This document shows, piece after piece, positions 25,826 through 38,500 of a stretch of 64,000 nt of DNA (the first letter of the stretch is position 1; every line of letters starts with the position of its first letter). The position numbers and the translations under genes are program-made. Source of the DNA: Rotaria macrura (Eukaryota > Rotifera > Eurotatoria > Philodinida > Philodinidae); the NCBI GenBank assembly GCA_900239685.1, contig OENT01000351.1, positions 62,001 through 126,000 of the forward strand. The letters run 5' to 3'. Below the pieces are notes generated by a model that was not told the origin of the DNA, did no database searches, and worked only from the letters and a program-made list of their open reading frames with translations.

Positions 25826-28547
25826 TTATTGAAGAACACCACTGAAGTGGAATAATGCGTGCTTATCGCCATCTGTAACATAGAGGCTGTCATCAATAAA
25901 GAGAATACCGATGGGTCTTGAAAATAATTCATGCCGTAATTCACCTCGATATTCACCATCAATAGTAAAAACAAATATACTTTTGGATAAGCTCGATGTT
26001 ACAAATAGAAGATCTCGAACATATCGAATTGATCGTGGTGCTTCAATCGATAAACCTAATGTTAATTCTGGTATTGTACTTATTTGTTGATCCGTATTTT
26101 TATTATATATTAAAACACAAGCCTTTGTTCCACTTGTAACATACAACATATTTTGACGTATGCATGCATAACGTGGTGACGTATCGATACCGGTATTTAT
26201 CTCTCGTGTCCATTTAAAATCACGTGAAATAACAACTAAACGATCATTATTCGTATCACATACGATTATATCATCATCATCCTCATCAATAGTTATACCA
26301 GTTGGAGTATTAAACGTATCTAAAGATGATAGGCAAACAAAGTGTTTTTCAAAATTCTTGTTTGTAACTGAAACTTACTTCGTCCTTTGCCAGATTTATT
26401 TGAACCAATCACTTCTACCTTATGAAATTCTTCATCTAATATAATTAGTTTATGATTATCAGTTATTAAATAACGTCTATCTTTTGTAAATGCGACATCA
26501 CGTGGTTCACGAAAACCAATTATTGTTCGAATATGTACAAATTCTCGTGTTAAGATTTGTAAACGATTGTTATCGATTTCAGTTATAACTAAATGTCCAT
26601 CACTATTTATTGTCATACCAGCTGGTGATTTGAATTCTAATTTTCCAGGACCTTCCTGTCCAATTATTTCCATTTTACCTGTTCGAGAACCTAGTTTATT
26701 TAGGTGAAAAGAAAACCAGAAAAAATTATCAATATCATTGTAACAAAAAGAGAACCTGATGCTAATGTAGCTAAACGACTATCATGATCACCACTGGCTG
26801 ATGGTACATTTGAACTGATAGTACCATGAATAGGTTTATCAAGAATAAGTGTACCAGCTAATTCTTCATTGAGCATTTGAAATGAAGATGATACAAATTG
26901 AATAGTTGGTGTTGATTCAATTAGATCTCGAGCTACAAATAAAACATGATTACTTGAGTCACATGACTTGTTTAATAAAGTGTAAAAACGATCATGTTAA
27001 TTTTTAAAACTTAGCTGACTAATAGGGAATCTTATGGGAGTCGACAAAAATTAAAAGTTCTGAAAATTTGACTTTCTGAACTTTTTCTAGTGTCATCTAG
27101 TCTAATCATTCAAAATGTTTGCATTCAAGATATTATTTATCTTATTCATGTGTTGACTATCAACTGACATCATCATGAAAGTTAATGTAGCATTCCGAAA
27201 TACAAACAGGTGCATATTAAGATGATCACTGAAGATATGTTAAACACATGGTTTAGTAACCAACTAAGAGCTTGTCAAATTTTATTAAAAAATTATGTGG
27301 TTAGAATATTATGAGCGTTCCAAAGATGAATATCATACTTAGTTTATACTACTATACTGATACATGATCAGAGAAGTCTGATGGAATAGTAACCGACCAT
27401 TCATCTGTGATGTCTCATCATTGGAATTCGTTTACTCTAGTAACGAGAGCATATTTAACTAATTGGAAGATAGAATTGAAGCATAACCATTGGAGAGCTC
27501 TTGAAATAACTGACTAACATCGATATTTATGGGTAACACCCGAAGAAAACGATATAAAACGATAACAACAAAGAAAAACAATGAACTCAATAGAACATAT
27601 GTTGACGTACAAAGAATGGGTAATCGTTTTCGTGGTTCTTGAAATTGTTGTTTAAGACGTAACAGTACTTCTGTCTATGATATAAATCAAGGTAAGAAAA
27701 GTATGTATTTAATATGTGCTCGATAAATATTGATTACTTGAACATTAACATCAACAAGTAAATGTTTGGAATCTCCGACAAATTTATCAATTGACTGTAT
27801 TTCAGTATGAAGACGAGCAACACAACGAGCAAGATCTGCTTGACGGCGATCATGAAATTCTTGAATTTTTTGACATAAACGTTCATTAAGTAGTTTTAAA
27901 TTCTTTTGCATTTCATCAAAACTAATCGTCGCAAAGAAAAAAAAACGAAACGTTTGCCTTCGCCTTCTCTTTTACCAATACATCAATACCGTTTATTAGC
28001 TTGTTGAAATGTTTCATCGCATTGATCACGAAAATCAGTCGATGTTTGGTTGAGTGCTAATTTTAAATCATCACTCATGCGTTCGATTTCCATTGTTTCT
28101 CGTGTTATATCACTGATAACTTCTTGTCGATGAACTTCCAGACACGAAACACATGCTTGCCGTGAACAATGTGCACAAGATGTTATCGATGGTTGAACAC
28201 TACATATAGCACATTGTTTATTTTGAACAATATCAATTTTTCGAATATGTAATAATTGCATTAGAGCAACGTTTTGAGATAACAAATCAACATTAACTAT
28301 GGTATGTTTAGCTAGACCTATAGATAAATAATATTCAAAAACAAAAAATACTAAATTGAATCAGTATGAAATAAAACTAACAGTTCGGGCAGGCCATTAT
28401 TGTTGTGTCAAGCATCGTATTTCGAATACAATCAATACAAAATGTATGTCCACATGGTAATATTCGAGGATCTTTAAATGTTCGATTACAAACTGTGCAC
28501 GATGTTATTTGACGAATATTCTCATAGGAACAAATGGCCGTTGTCAT
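25826..28547 (-). CDS. TRIM-NHL protein: RING, B-box, coiled coil, NHL repeats (574 aa)
   Basis: Seven exons in phase: 28547-28382, 28317-27990, 27921-27738, 27674-27611, 26932-26756, 26690-26379 and 26319-25826. The RING finger is C3HC4 with Cys17, Cys20, Cys32, His34, Cys37, Cys40, Cys53 and Cys56; the last Cys codon is split by the first intron. A B-box-like Cys/His cluster follows (CAICSVQPSITSCAHCSRQA). Next come a coiled coil (NLKLLNERLCQKIQEFHDRR) and a C-terminal NHL propeller with units such as GQEGPGKLEFKSPAGMTINS, HLVITEIDNNRLQI, PTGITIDEDDDDIIVCDTNN and RPIGILFIDDSLYVTDGDKH. Family members are E3 ubiquitin ligases and/or RNA-binding regulators in the cytoplasm (TRIM2/3/32/71, Brat). 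The exact orthologue is not resolved. RING metal ligands look intact, so ligase activity is plausible. Confidence 0.88.
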
Positions 28548-30041
28548 TGTATTTGATTAATACTAATGATAATAACAATAATAATTAGAAGAATAAAATG
28601 AAGATAAACGAAAATGAAGAGAAGATTTTTGCACAGATACGAAAATTCTAACTATCGCGCCTATCCAGCCTTTTTTGTTTTAAATTTTTTCACAGCTAGA
28701 TTTTCTTAGGAAGGCAATAATTGGCCTTAGGCGCCGAAATGTTTCTATATTTTTCTCTAAACATTTTAATTGAATTAAAAATTTCTTGATGTTCAATGGT
28801 GCATAATTTTGTGTGTCAGAAGAATACTTCGTATCTGTACTTAAAATCCAAACAAAGCATGAGATAAAAGGAATAGATATAGAATAAATGAAATTGTATG
28901 AAAATACAAAGCAACATAATTATTAAGATTATAACAAGACGTTTACTAGGCTTGATTGAATCAAATGTTAGATGGGTTTGTGGATCATATGGCTAGGCAA
29001 CATTCTTTGTTTAAATGAGAAATAGAATCATTTCTGAAAATATTTCTATGGATGCCATGATCAAAATACTTTGTTTCATAAAGAATATCTAAAAGTCATA
29101 CGCCGTATGTAGGTAATTTATTCTCGAAAGTTTATTCTAATAATGTAGATAAGAATGATTTCATGATCATCATCTGTTTGTACGTTAGCTGAGAGAGCAA
29201 ATTTATTCCATATATCACGGTTGATAAGTAATGATTTACTTTTTGTAATGATCTATTTTTTATACCAACAGAAGCTTTTTAAAACATGTACACATCGTTT
29301 AATTTTGAAATGAGTACAGTTTCATCGTAAAATTCTTCGCTTCGTATGGTAAGCAATAAGAATATATAAATATGAATAAGAAATTAATTATTAAAATCAC
29401 AAGCGGCAACCGAAACATCTTTCTGTATAAATTACTGTCGAAACTCTAGTCGGGCAGACCGACTGTAAGTTTTCCACGATCCGGTCCGGTCAGATGAAAA
29501 ATTTTATTAGGCCCACCTGACTCGAATGCAAGAAAGCCATGGACCACGCCTCCAAACCAAGTGGCTTGTTTCGAGATCTGCGCTATATTCCCATATTTAA
29601 ACAACTGGATGAGTTTTTTTGAGAACCCATGCGAAACTTTATCTATTAAGATAGTACACTTTTTGAGTTTTTATGTACTACAATCTAATCGAATGAAAGA
29701 AATAAACTTTGATCTATCGTGAAAGATCTCCATCACAGATTCTTCCCAAATGTATTTGACGATAGTTCTGTGAGTCTTGCAAAAGAGAAAAAACAGCACA
29801 ACTGAAAAAATAGAATATTTGTTTCAGAATAATGCACATTTCATGCAATCATAGCAGAAGCAACAGGTTCTTTTTTTAAAACAACAAGCTTGTTGAAATC
29901 TAGGCTTCTTTTCCAATGGAACATCAATTACCAGATATAGTTTTCTGTTTATTTTGTTGAATGGTTCACTAGATCAGATTATCATAACATTTTATATAGA
30001 CTCAATTAACTAAGTAATTGTATTTCCGTTTCAATATTCAG
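28548..30041. other. Intergenic spacer with a GC-richer patch
   Basis: Upstream region of the TRIM-NHL gene. A GC-richer patch at about 29450-29590, with GGTCCGGTCAG and TCGGGCAGACCGAC motifs, stands out from its surroundings and may be a transposon remnant, but no complete inverted termini were seen. Any 5' exons of the following plus-strand gene would have to lie here; none was convincing. Confidence 0.4.
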
Positions 30042-30958
30042 TAGATACCGTTTAAAACTATTGGAACAATATTGGCATATCATACTGCTACAGAATCAAC
30101 TAAAAAGCGGAACGTTTACTACTGTTGATAGCGATATGGTTAGTTGAAATCGAATGCTTTTTTCATGTGTTGTGCAAATGATTCATTGGTATTAAGTCTA
30201 TGCTTTTAGTACTATTAAATAAAACAAAACATGGGAGAAAGATGTATTGGGTGTATATATCATTCCTGACGAATTTTAACTGTGTTTGGCGCATTCCTAG
30301 AACAAAAGCGGAAATGAAAAAAGAACAGAAAATGTTTTTGTTTTCTCTTTTTCTGAAATTTTTTTTTAATAGTATACACAATCATAATCGTTGACGTTTT
30401 CGATAGGCATATCTCATGACATAATCCTTATTTCAGGTGTATGCAATGTTTTTAGTACTGTTGATAAAAGTGATTGTTGAAATAAATTTGTTTTTTTTCT
30501 ATACAGTGGATTCCATTTAATAATCATAAAAAGACAGATAACTATCAAAGTTACACTACTATTTCTACAAGCTGTAGTACCATTCTAGAAGAATCATCTA
30601 CCGACTCGCTGATTTTGACAACTCAAAGTTTTTATACGTTTGTTGAACTAAATTATGTAAATTTATCTTTAATTACTGGAGTTCTATATCCACTTGTTCT
30701 TATGGTTGGCATTGCAATCATTATTGCTTATTTTCTTCGGCGTTATCAATTTGTGCAGAAACAACGAAGAAAAGGACAACAATTTTCACATGTGAGGCAA
30801 CAGTTATACTTGTATGAAAATCATTGTTATTTACATTATGTCTTTTACTGTAGGCTGAGAAATTATGTGCATATCCATTTGAAGAAATTCTTGTTGCTTC
30901 TCGTGAACCTGAAACAATCGAGTTAACAGAGATAGTACCAACGGCAACTCCGACTTGA
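30042..30958 (+). CDS. Small single-pass membrane protein, unidentified (5' end unresolved)
   Basis: Three exons fit in phase: 30042-30138 (tentative), 30507-30791 and 30854-30958. Exon 2 encodes a Ser/Thr-rich segment (ISTSCSTILEESSTDS), then one hydrophobic helix (YPLVLMVGIAIIIAYFL) followed by a basic stretch (RRYQFVQKQRRKG). Exon 3 encodes a short acidic tail ending TEIVPTATPT. The positive-inside pattern suggests the C-terminus is cytoplasmic. No start ATG was found upstream, so at least one 5' exon is missing. No homologous family was recognised. The last two exons are well supported by splice sites; the first is less certain. Confidence 0.5.
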
Positions 30959-32416
30959 TATATATTTTTATACATAATTAAATTAAGTAAATCGACTTTT
31001 ATCGTCAAATGAACAACTAACTGTTTAGTATCATTGTTTAGGACAGTGTTTTTTCTTTATGCTTTTTAACATATCCCTACAAAATTATTAAACACGCTCT
31101 CTTAGTGATTGTATACAGTAAAAACTTGCTCATGCTCATCAATCATTGATTGTTTATTAAAGATAGAAACCAGAAACCAATTTCAAGTAATAACTGGCAG
31201 CATAGCCTCAGACACGAGCTAAGCAGCACATTGCGTGTTATTTTCGAAATAAATAATACCAAAAGAAGTGTTCACTAATTCAGTGGAAAATATAGGCCAT
31301 ATTTATTATGAATAATTGGAAGCATATAGGGAAATTAGTTAAACAAATATCACCCACGAAATGTTTCCTAACCAGTAACCACATCTACATATATTCTCGC
31401 ATATGTTAGGTAGAACTAATTGGCATCAGGGACTCGACAAAAAAATGTGTTGCCATGTGTAGACCTTTTCTTTGGATAGGTGGTTATCTGTAGTGATTTT
31501 TCAACATCCTCCGATAGATCACAAAGAACTAATCTAATTCACACTTGTAGTATCGGAAAAGTTGCATCTCACGCAAGTATAACAGCCGTGAAGCAGCAGT
31601 CTCCATGAAAAAATTCGAAAAGGCTGTCATTTATAACCATGCATACAAGAAACAAACTATCTTTTAATAGTTGAATGCTTATAAAAGAAATTCTTCGTAA
31701 GTAAGAAGAATATTATGGTGAAACGATTATATCTCTACTTTTCCTCATTGAATTTTATTAATTTACCAACTGTTTAGTTTAAATTTAAAAAGCCAATTTT
31801 TGTTTAAATCAGACTGAGTGGCTTTTAACTTCAAATTGTGCAAGACTGTTAAAAAGCTTGACTGTATTACTTGAAAATAGCAGTATATGCACACTGGTGA
31901 GCTAGTTTGTACGAGAATAATCTCTGCCTCCTGTATATGTTTTACACTTGACTAGTAGCAAATGAAAACTATTTCTTTCTAATATTGATTTGTCATATAG
32001 AAGTGAGACAAAATAATATTATTGCAATTTTCTAGTGCACGATAAGCAATCAGCTAATCGTTTAGAACTGCACATGACACGATTGGCTTTTCAAAGTTCA
32101 ATAGACTATTTCTATGATACTTTTATCTAATAAAAAGTATTTCTGAGTACTAAATTTGACTCTTGTTCAAAAATATTCAATTGGTTACCATTATAATAAT
32201 TAAGCTTCTTTTCAAGTCGAATAATAATCTTAAAGTCAATATCGAAAAAAATTTAACATAACTTTCACGTATTTATAAGTTTCATCGAAAAATAGACAAC
32301 TTATCTTCATATAGATTACATCTATAAAGAAATCAGTCAAAATTTCGTTTTTATTATTTAATGATCGATTGATCGAGATTTTCCTAGAGAATTTCACTTC
32401 GAGCTATTTGAACGAG

Positions 32417-32451
<35 letters not shown>

Positions 32452-33042
32452 TTACAGTTCAGAAACACAAGAGCTCTCATTAAACATTTTTAGAAATTGT
32501 ATTTTCAGGATTAGTTGCTTATATTTTATAATCTCTTTTTCAATTAAGACTCAACTGTCATGTTATTGGTAGAAACTAGCGATTGCATGTGATCGGAGGA
32601 GTATATGTGAAATATTTTTATCTTATTCTAATGTATGACATCAGATAGAACAAAAAAAACACGAATTTTCATTGCATACTAATTCAATATCTAAAAAATT
32701 CATGAAAAATTCTGCAGAAATGTCATTAGTATACACTATCTCATATGATCAACAAAAGTTGAATATACTATCATCCATAATACATTTTAATAGTTGACAT
32801 CGAATGGTATTTGACTTCCGTTACACTCAGATTGAATCTTTAACAAATAAGAAAGTCAACTTCGAATAGGTAACATTTCAATTGTTTATAACGACTCTCT
32901 GTTTTGTCCTTGAGGAAAACAACAATATATATTTAACTTGTTGGCACATGATCTTACTGTCTCTTTTATTCGAACTTTGAAAAAACAATGGTATTCATTT
33001 ATTTACGATATAAAATATAGTTTCAAAAACAAAAATAGTATC
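30959..33042. other. Intergenic spacer
   Basis: AT-rich DNA between the membrane-protein gene and the DUF4139 gene, which converge here. Apart from a CT microsatellite at 32418-32447, no feature was identified. Confidence 0.5.
32418..32447. repeat. (CT)n microsatellite
   Basis: About fifteen uninterrupted CT units in noncoding DNA. An open frame of 67 codons overlaps it but has no other support. Confidence 0.95.
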
Positions 33043-35566
33043 TTAAACTCTTTTATTAAATGATCTGGCATATTTTATCTCAAGTGTTTGTTTCGGTTTG
33101 ACATTTACTTCCCATCTTACATCATGCCGTTGATTTACTACATTACCATCAGCCTTCACTGCATCCTTTTTCGGTGTTATCGAGTAATTGCTCATTTTTC
33201 CCATAAGTACCGCATTAATAACGACGACGACCTCTTCGGACTTATAATTCATGACGGTTAATTTTCCTTCGATTTGATCTGTTTGATAATTGACACGAAA
33301 TAGTGTAATTCGTGTTGAATTTGTATTTGAAACTTTTTCATCCCATTGTACGCGAACGTCGAGTGCTTTGGTTAAATTAACAAAAGTTGTTGATCCTTTC
33401 AAAGTATATGTTAATTTATCTTGACCAATGAATTGCTGTTCAAGTTTCCCTCTCGTTATAACAATGGGTGCTGTTGTCCAAACGAATTTCGACACATTTT
33501 CGAATTCAACACTATGCCAAACCTAAGATAATACACATTGTATTGATAAGAGATATTAAAATGAATTGTACCTCTTCGAAGTTCTTCTGCTCATCATAAC
33601 CATACTGAACATTGTTCGCTTTTGGCGTATCAACTTTACAATGATAAATATCCTTATAAGGTATTTCAATATCGAAGATTGGTAACATGAGACGTTCTTT
33701 CTTTTGTAATGAAACATTTTTAAATTCGTATAAATGAAGATCATCAACATCTGTATCTGGTTGAGTATCACTAGGAACATGGCTACTCGATGATGACATC
33801 GGCATTGCCATTTGTTGTGTCATAATACAATTAGACATAACGCTTGGCTGCTGATAATAACGGGGTGGTGCACTTCCAGCTTCACATTGTTGCAATCGAT
33901 TGAGAAATTCTTGAACATCATCTCCACTAATTATTGGATCAACTACAGAAGCAAATTTCGATACATTAGGAAATCCGACAATACAGAATAGATTATCGAC
34001 ATTCATATTTTCTATATCATTTAATATAACAGCTTTCGATGACAGACAAAGTCTTTTAATTGTAGGATCTTCGGATGATAGAAGGACTAAACTAAAATAA
34101 AAATAACGTATAGATTAATAAAAAAATCATTTTTCTCTCATGATATTACTTGTATGAAGGCGCCCATGTAATGCCGAATGTAAGATATTTCATTAGACCT
34201 GTATCACTGGAATCGGATTCATTTTTATATGCGATTGATAGACAATTTTTGAAAATTTTACGTTGATATGTTGTATTAAGTGTTGCACCTCGAATCGATT
34301 GCACGTTGCTTAGGGGTATAGCTAACATACCATTGTCAGTTGTTTCAAACAAAATGAAATTGCTTTTTTCAACTGGTGCTACTGATGACATAGTCGAGAA
34401 GTGGGGGGCTCCAGGCGCCGATGAAACTGGATAATGAAAAAGTTGTTTCGTTTCAAGTTATAGAGAAAAAACATCAATAGTAGGTTTATTTTATAGGAAA
34501 AAACGAGTTATGAACTTTTAGCTAAGATTTTGTTCATCTACATATTCGACGAGCTCAATTTTAAATTTTCATTTAATTCCATTCAATATATCAGATAAGT
34601 ATCAACGCATCTCGCATTGAAAAACATTGTGAAAAGAAGAATTTCTTCAAATGGTATAATGGATCAAATTATATGAATATAAAAGAAAATGGCAATCGAA
34701 TTGTGAATATTTTAGAACATTATACTATCGTCATCAGTTTAGGTAGATTAAATATAAATTGACTGAATTGAACTCGGCGTATTGGTTACGTATGATCAAA
34801 GTTTAACATCATGATCTCGTTTGTTACATGTATTTATTCAATACTATTAAATATTCACTGTTAAGTTGCTACTACTTCGGCATTCAACATTTACAACTCT
34901 CCATCAACTAACAAGAGATATTAGCTGCAATAGTGATTTGTTCGATAGATGTTTAACTGTAACGTTAAAACTATTTTTAGTATGATTAATGAATCCTCAA
35001 CATCAATGAAACTATTTCATCTAATGTCTATAGAAATTACTCACTACAATTAACAGCACGTATAGCACTTGTTCCTCCGACATGAACATCATATTGATTT
35101 TCATCATCGGATATCGATTGCGTACGTTTTACTGATTTAATTTTACCAGACATCCATTCCGCTTTGTCATTTACCATACAACCTGTGACAAGTAATTGAA
35201 CATTCTGTTCGACATTAGCTTTAAGTAAATCTTCAACCGTCAAACAATCTCTATCAATGAACTTTTGCGTTTTCTTTGAACGAATAGAACTAATAGAAGC
35301 TATAGAAAAATAAATAAATAAATTATAACATAAATATAAGTCTATTTAAAAAAAAAACAAAATGACAGACTCTGATTCGATAATGATTGAATCCAAAATG
35401 TTCCATGTATAGGATTCGATGGTGGATCAAGAAGTTCCACCGTGCTGCTGTCATTCCCCTTATTTGAAGGAAATTCAAATGTTTTAACAATCATTCCATA
35501 ACCATTTTTGAATAAGTAAACATTCGATGCATGTTCTGGTGTTTCACTGTTGCTACTAGCCATCAA
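33043..35566 (-). CDS. DUF4139 domain-containing protein (575 aa)
   Basis: Five exons in phase: 35566-35371, 35299-35045, 34426-34150, 34091-33572 and 33522-33043. The C-terminal half shows the DUF4139 pattern in order: YLTFGITWAPSYK, YEFKNVSLQKKERLMLPIFD, PYKDIYHCKV, VWHSVEFENVSKFVWTTAP, LTKALDVRVQWDEK, and the beta-rich NYKSEEVVVVINAVLMGKMS. The N-terminal half (YLFKNGYGMIVKTFEFP, then GKIKSVKR) resembles the N-terminal part of DUF4139 proteins. These proteins are found widely in bacteria, fungi and some animals, and their biochemical role is unknown. There is no signal peptide or membrane helix. Two ATGs open exon 1; either could be used. The family call is from motif memory and fits over the full length. 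Confidence 0.75.
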
Positions 35567-38500
35567 AATTTATTTGTCGAATAAGTTCCGATGAATATGT
35601 GTAATGTTAATTCTCATAGAGCAAGTGTAGTTTTATATAGAAGAAAAATTGCTTGCCTATGGTGCAATACTCATTGCCAACGTGTCACAAAAACAAATCA
35701 GCCACAACTTAATGCAAAGATAGAATAGGAAAGAGAAAATTTCTATTTTTTTTAAACGCATGAATCTCTCTCCCGGTTAGATCTGTAACCCTGCTTTAAT
35801 AAAAACATTTTTAAAATAAGTTTTTTTTTTATGAACATGACATAATTCGTAGTACAGGCTTGATGTTAAAATATTTGATAGTTGTCGTATATTAGATTCA
35901 GCCATTTTTGATTTCAAATGTTTGTTCTCCTTTGATCCACTGTGGACAAAAATCATTTTTCTGTTATGTCAGACGGCAGTATTTTCTTTTCGTGCAAAAA
36001 AAGAACGCATAAATATTTTGAAAGATATTGCATTAGATAGAATAACAAATCAAAGTTGAATTGAGGATATAATTTAATAGCAATATAGATTTATCATACT
36101 ATTATAATTTAATATATATATATATATGAGTGAATTGCAAATTTTTGGTACCGTTAATGTTTTAATGATATTTCGCTAATAACTTTCGCTTCTTAGAACC
36201 GATTCAAACAATTTTTTACGCATTATGACAAGTGGTATGTTCCACTGATGCACGAAATTTCAGCTCTGTAACTCATACCAGTGCTGAGTTATAAGAGATA
36301 TATGACGAAAAAATGCTCGTTTTTAATGACACATGATCAGAAAAACAAATTTTTAGTCTATAAGAGAGCGAGAGAAAAAAAAGATGCTATGGAGCTGTTT
36401 TGAACAGCATTCGATGCTCTGTCGAAATATGTAATCAATTTGAATGTAATAATTTGTTCTTTCTCTCGTCTAACATTCACACTATTTGACAAACACTTTA
36501 TTATTTTTGTGAAGAGTAACAAAAACGTGGTTGCATTTCTGTCATTGAAATAGCTAGTGATGTGCTGACTATACTGAATGAAAGACAACTTTTTAAGACA
36601 CAAAATTATTAGAAAAAACTATGTATTATCAAATTTATTTGTTAGTTAAAACTAACAAGATTTTTTAAGAACCACGTCTTGATACTCATTTTGTAGAGTG
36701 ACGATTTGAAATTTACTCTCTTTATGGCTCTTCAATAAAGCGTCCTATTTGGCTCAAATTTTCAGAGTAGATATAAAACAACAAACTGTATAAAAGACAA
36801 AAATTTCAGCTCTTAATCTTTTTCTATTCGGGAGAAATGTACATTATACGAAACAAAAAGAGCCGTATGATTTTTTCCAGATATTTTCAGTTTTACATGA
36901 ACAACCTAAAAGTTACATCTTTATATGTAGCTTCCCATGCTCAATCTAACGAGCACTTCTTTGAGTGTTTCACATCGAAATAAATTAGGAAACTTTATTG
37001 AAAAATGAAGCGTTTATACTCACGGCAAGAAATAATTTCAATTTTCTCAGAATTTTCTTTCAAAGGAATTAAACTTTTTCAATATAGTTATCCATCAAAC
37101 CATGTAAAGATATATCCTAGAAGAATTTTGCACTGATTTCCAATTACGCGCACCTTTAGTAGAAAAAATCTCAAATTGATACAGCTCATATCTCCCTTAA
37201 TAATCAATAAAGTGTTGGGAAATTTTTGCTGTATTCTGCAGGCATAGCATATAATAAAATACACTACTTCAAAGTTGTTAAGGCTCACTTTGAATCTTTT
37301 TCGTCAATTGTAGCAACAAAATGCAATTCACTCATCTACGTATATAAGATTCATATCGAGTGGATAATGAGATCAAGTTTCATTATCATCGAATACATTA
37401 GATGTCTAAATTCAGATCCTCAACTTCAAACTTCAGAAGAGATCGTGATCGATGATTACATGCATTTCTGAAATTCTTAAATTAACCAAACTAATAGTGT
37501 GGCACAGTCTTGCACATCGAATCGGTGCTGTTTGTTCAAGAGATTTGTAGTTAAATTATGAAAGTAAAAATCATGACTATGGTAATTACGGATCGTTTTC
37601 TAACCTCTAAATGATTCATACCTTTATTCTGAAGAATGACTAATAATGATGTCAGCTAGTTTTTCATTGAAAATCATGAGCGTTTCATCATTTCTAGATA
37701 GCATTCTCAATTGCTGTTGAAAATCTAACACAATTCTCTCTTCTTCGCGAGTAAAATCAAACCATTAAAACGATGTTTCAATTTTTTGCGTTAAATCGTA
37801 CCAGTAAGAAAGGCTGATTCTTCATCCCACAGATTACTTAACTCAATTGCCGCATACTCTTTTTGTATGAATCATTCTCATCGACATGTAAAAAGAGTGA
37901 AGACTAATTATTATAATTTTATGATTTCATTGAAAAATAAGAAAGATATGTTTGAGTGCGCTGCTTTTGTGACTCGTATGATGAATAGATTCAATTGGTA
38001 TTCTTGAGTCAAAAGCCTATATTTTTTCTGAAAATGTTATCAATAGCATAGAAATTGCTAGTAGTGTCGAAGGAAAATCAATAATCTTCATTTGTATACG
38101 GTAGTAATATTGTTATGATCATCTTAAAGAAAAATGAAATTGAATGTAATGTTATTATAATTAATATTGCTCTTGATACTGTCCTAAATGATGAAAGTCA
38201 TAAAAATCTTGAAATTGAAAAATGTTTTTGAATTTTTCCTGTTTAAATCTATCAAACTCGCATTATATTTGTTACGTTAGAAAATCCAACGAAACTATCA
38301 AAATTAAAAGATTTAAATTTTCTCGCAAAACTTTTTCAAATGTATGTCTTCCTATGAATCGGAATGACATTCCATGGACGTTGATCGTTCATTATGAATA
38401 AATTTTATTTTATTTGAATAATATAACTTCATTTCGTGAAACAAACTCTTGTGTAGAACGAAAGAAAAAACTTGAGATTCATTTCAGACATTACTAATCA

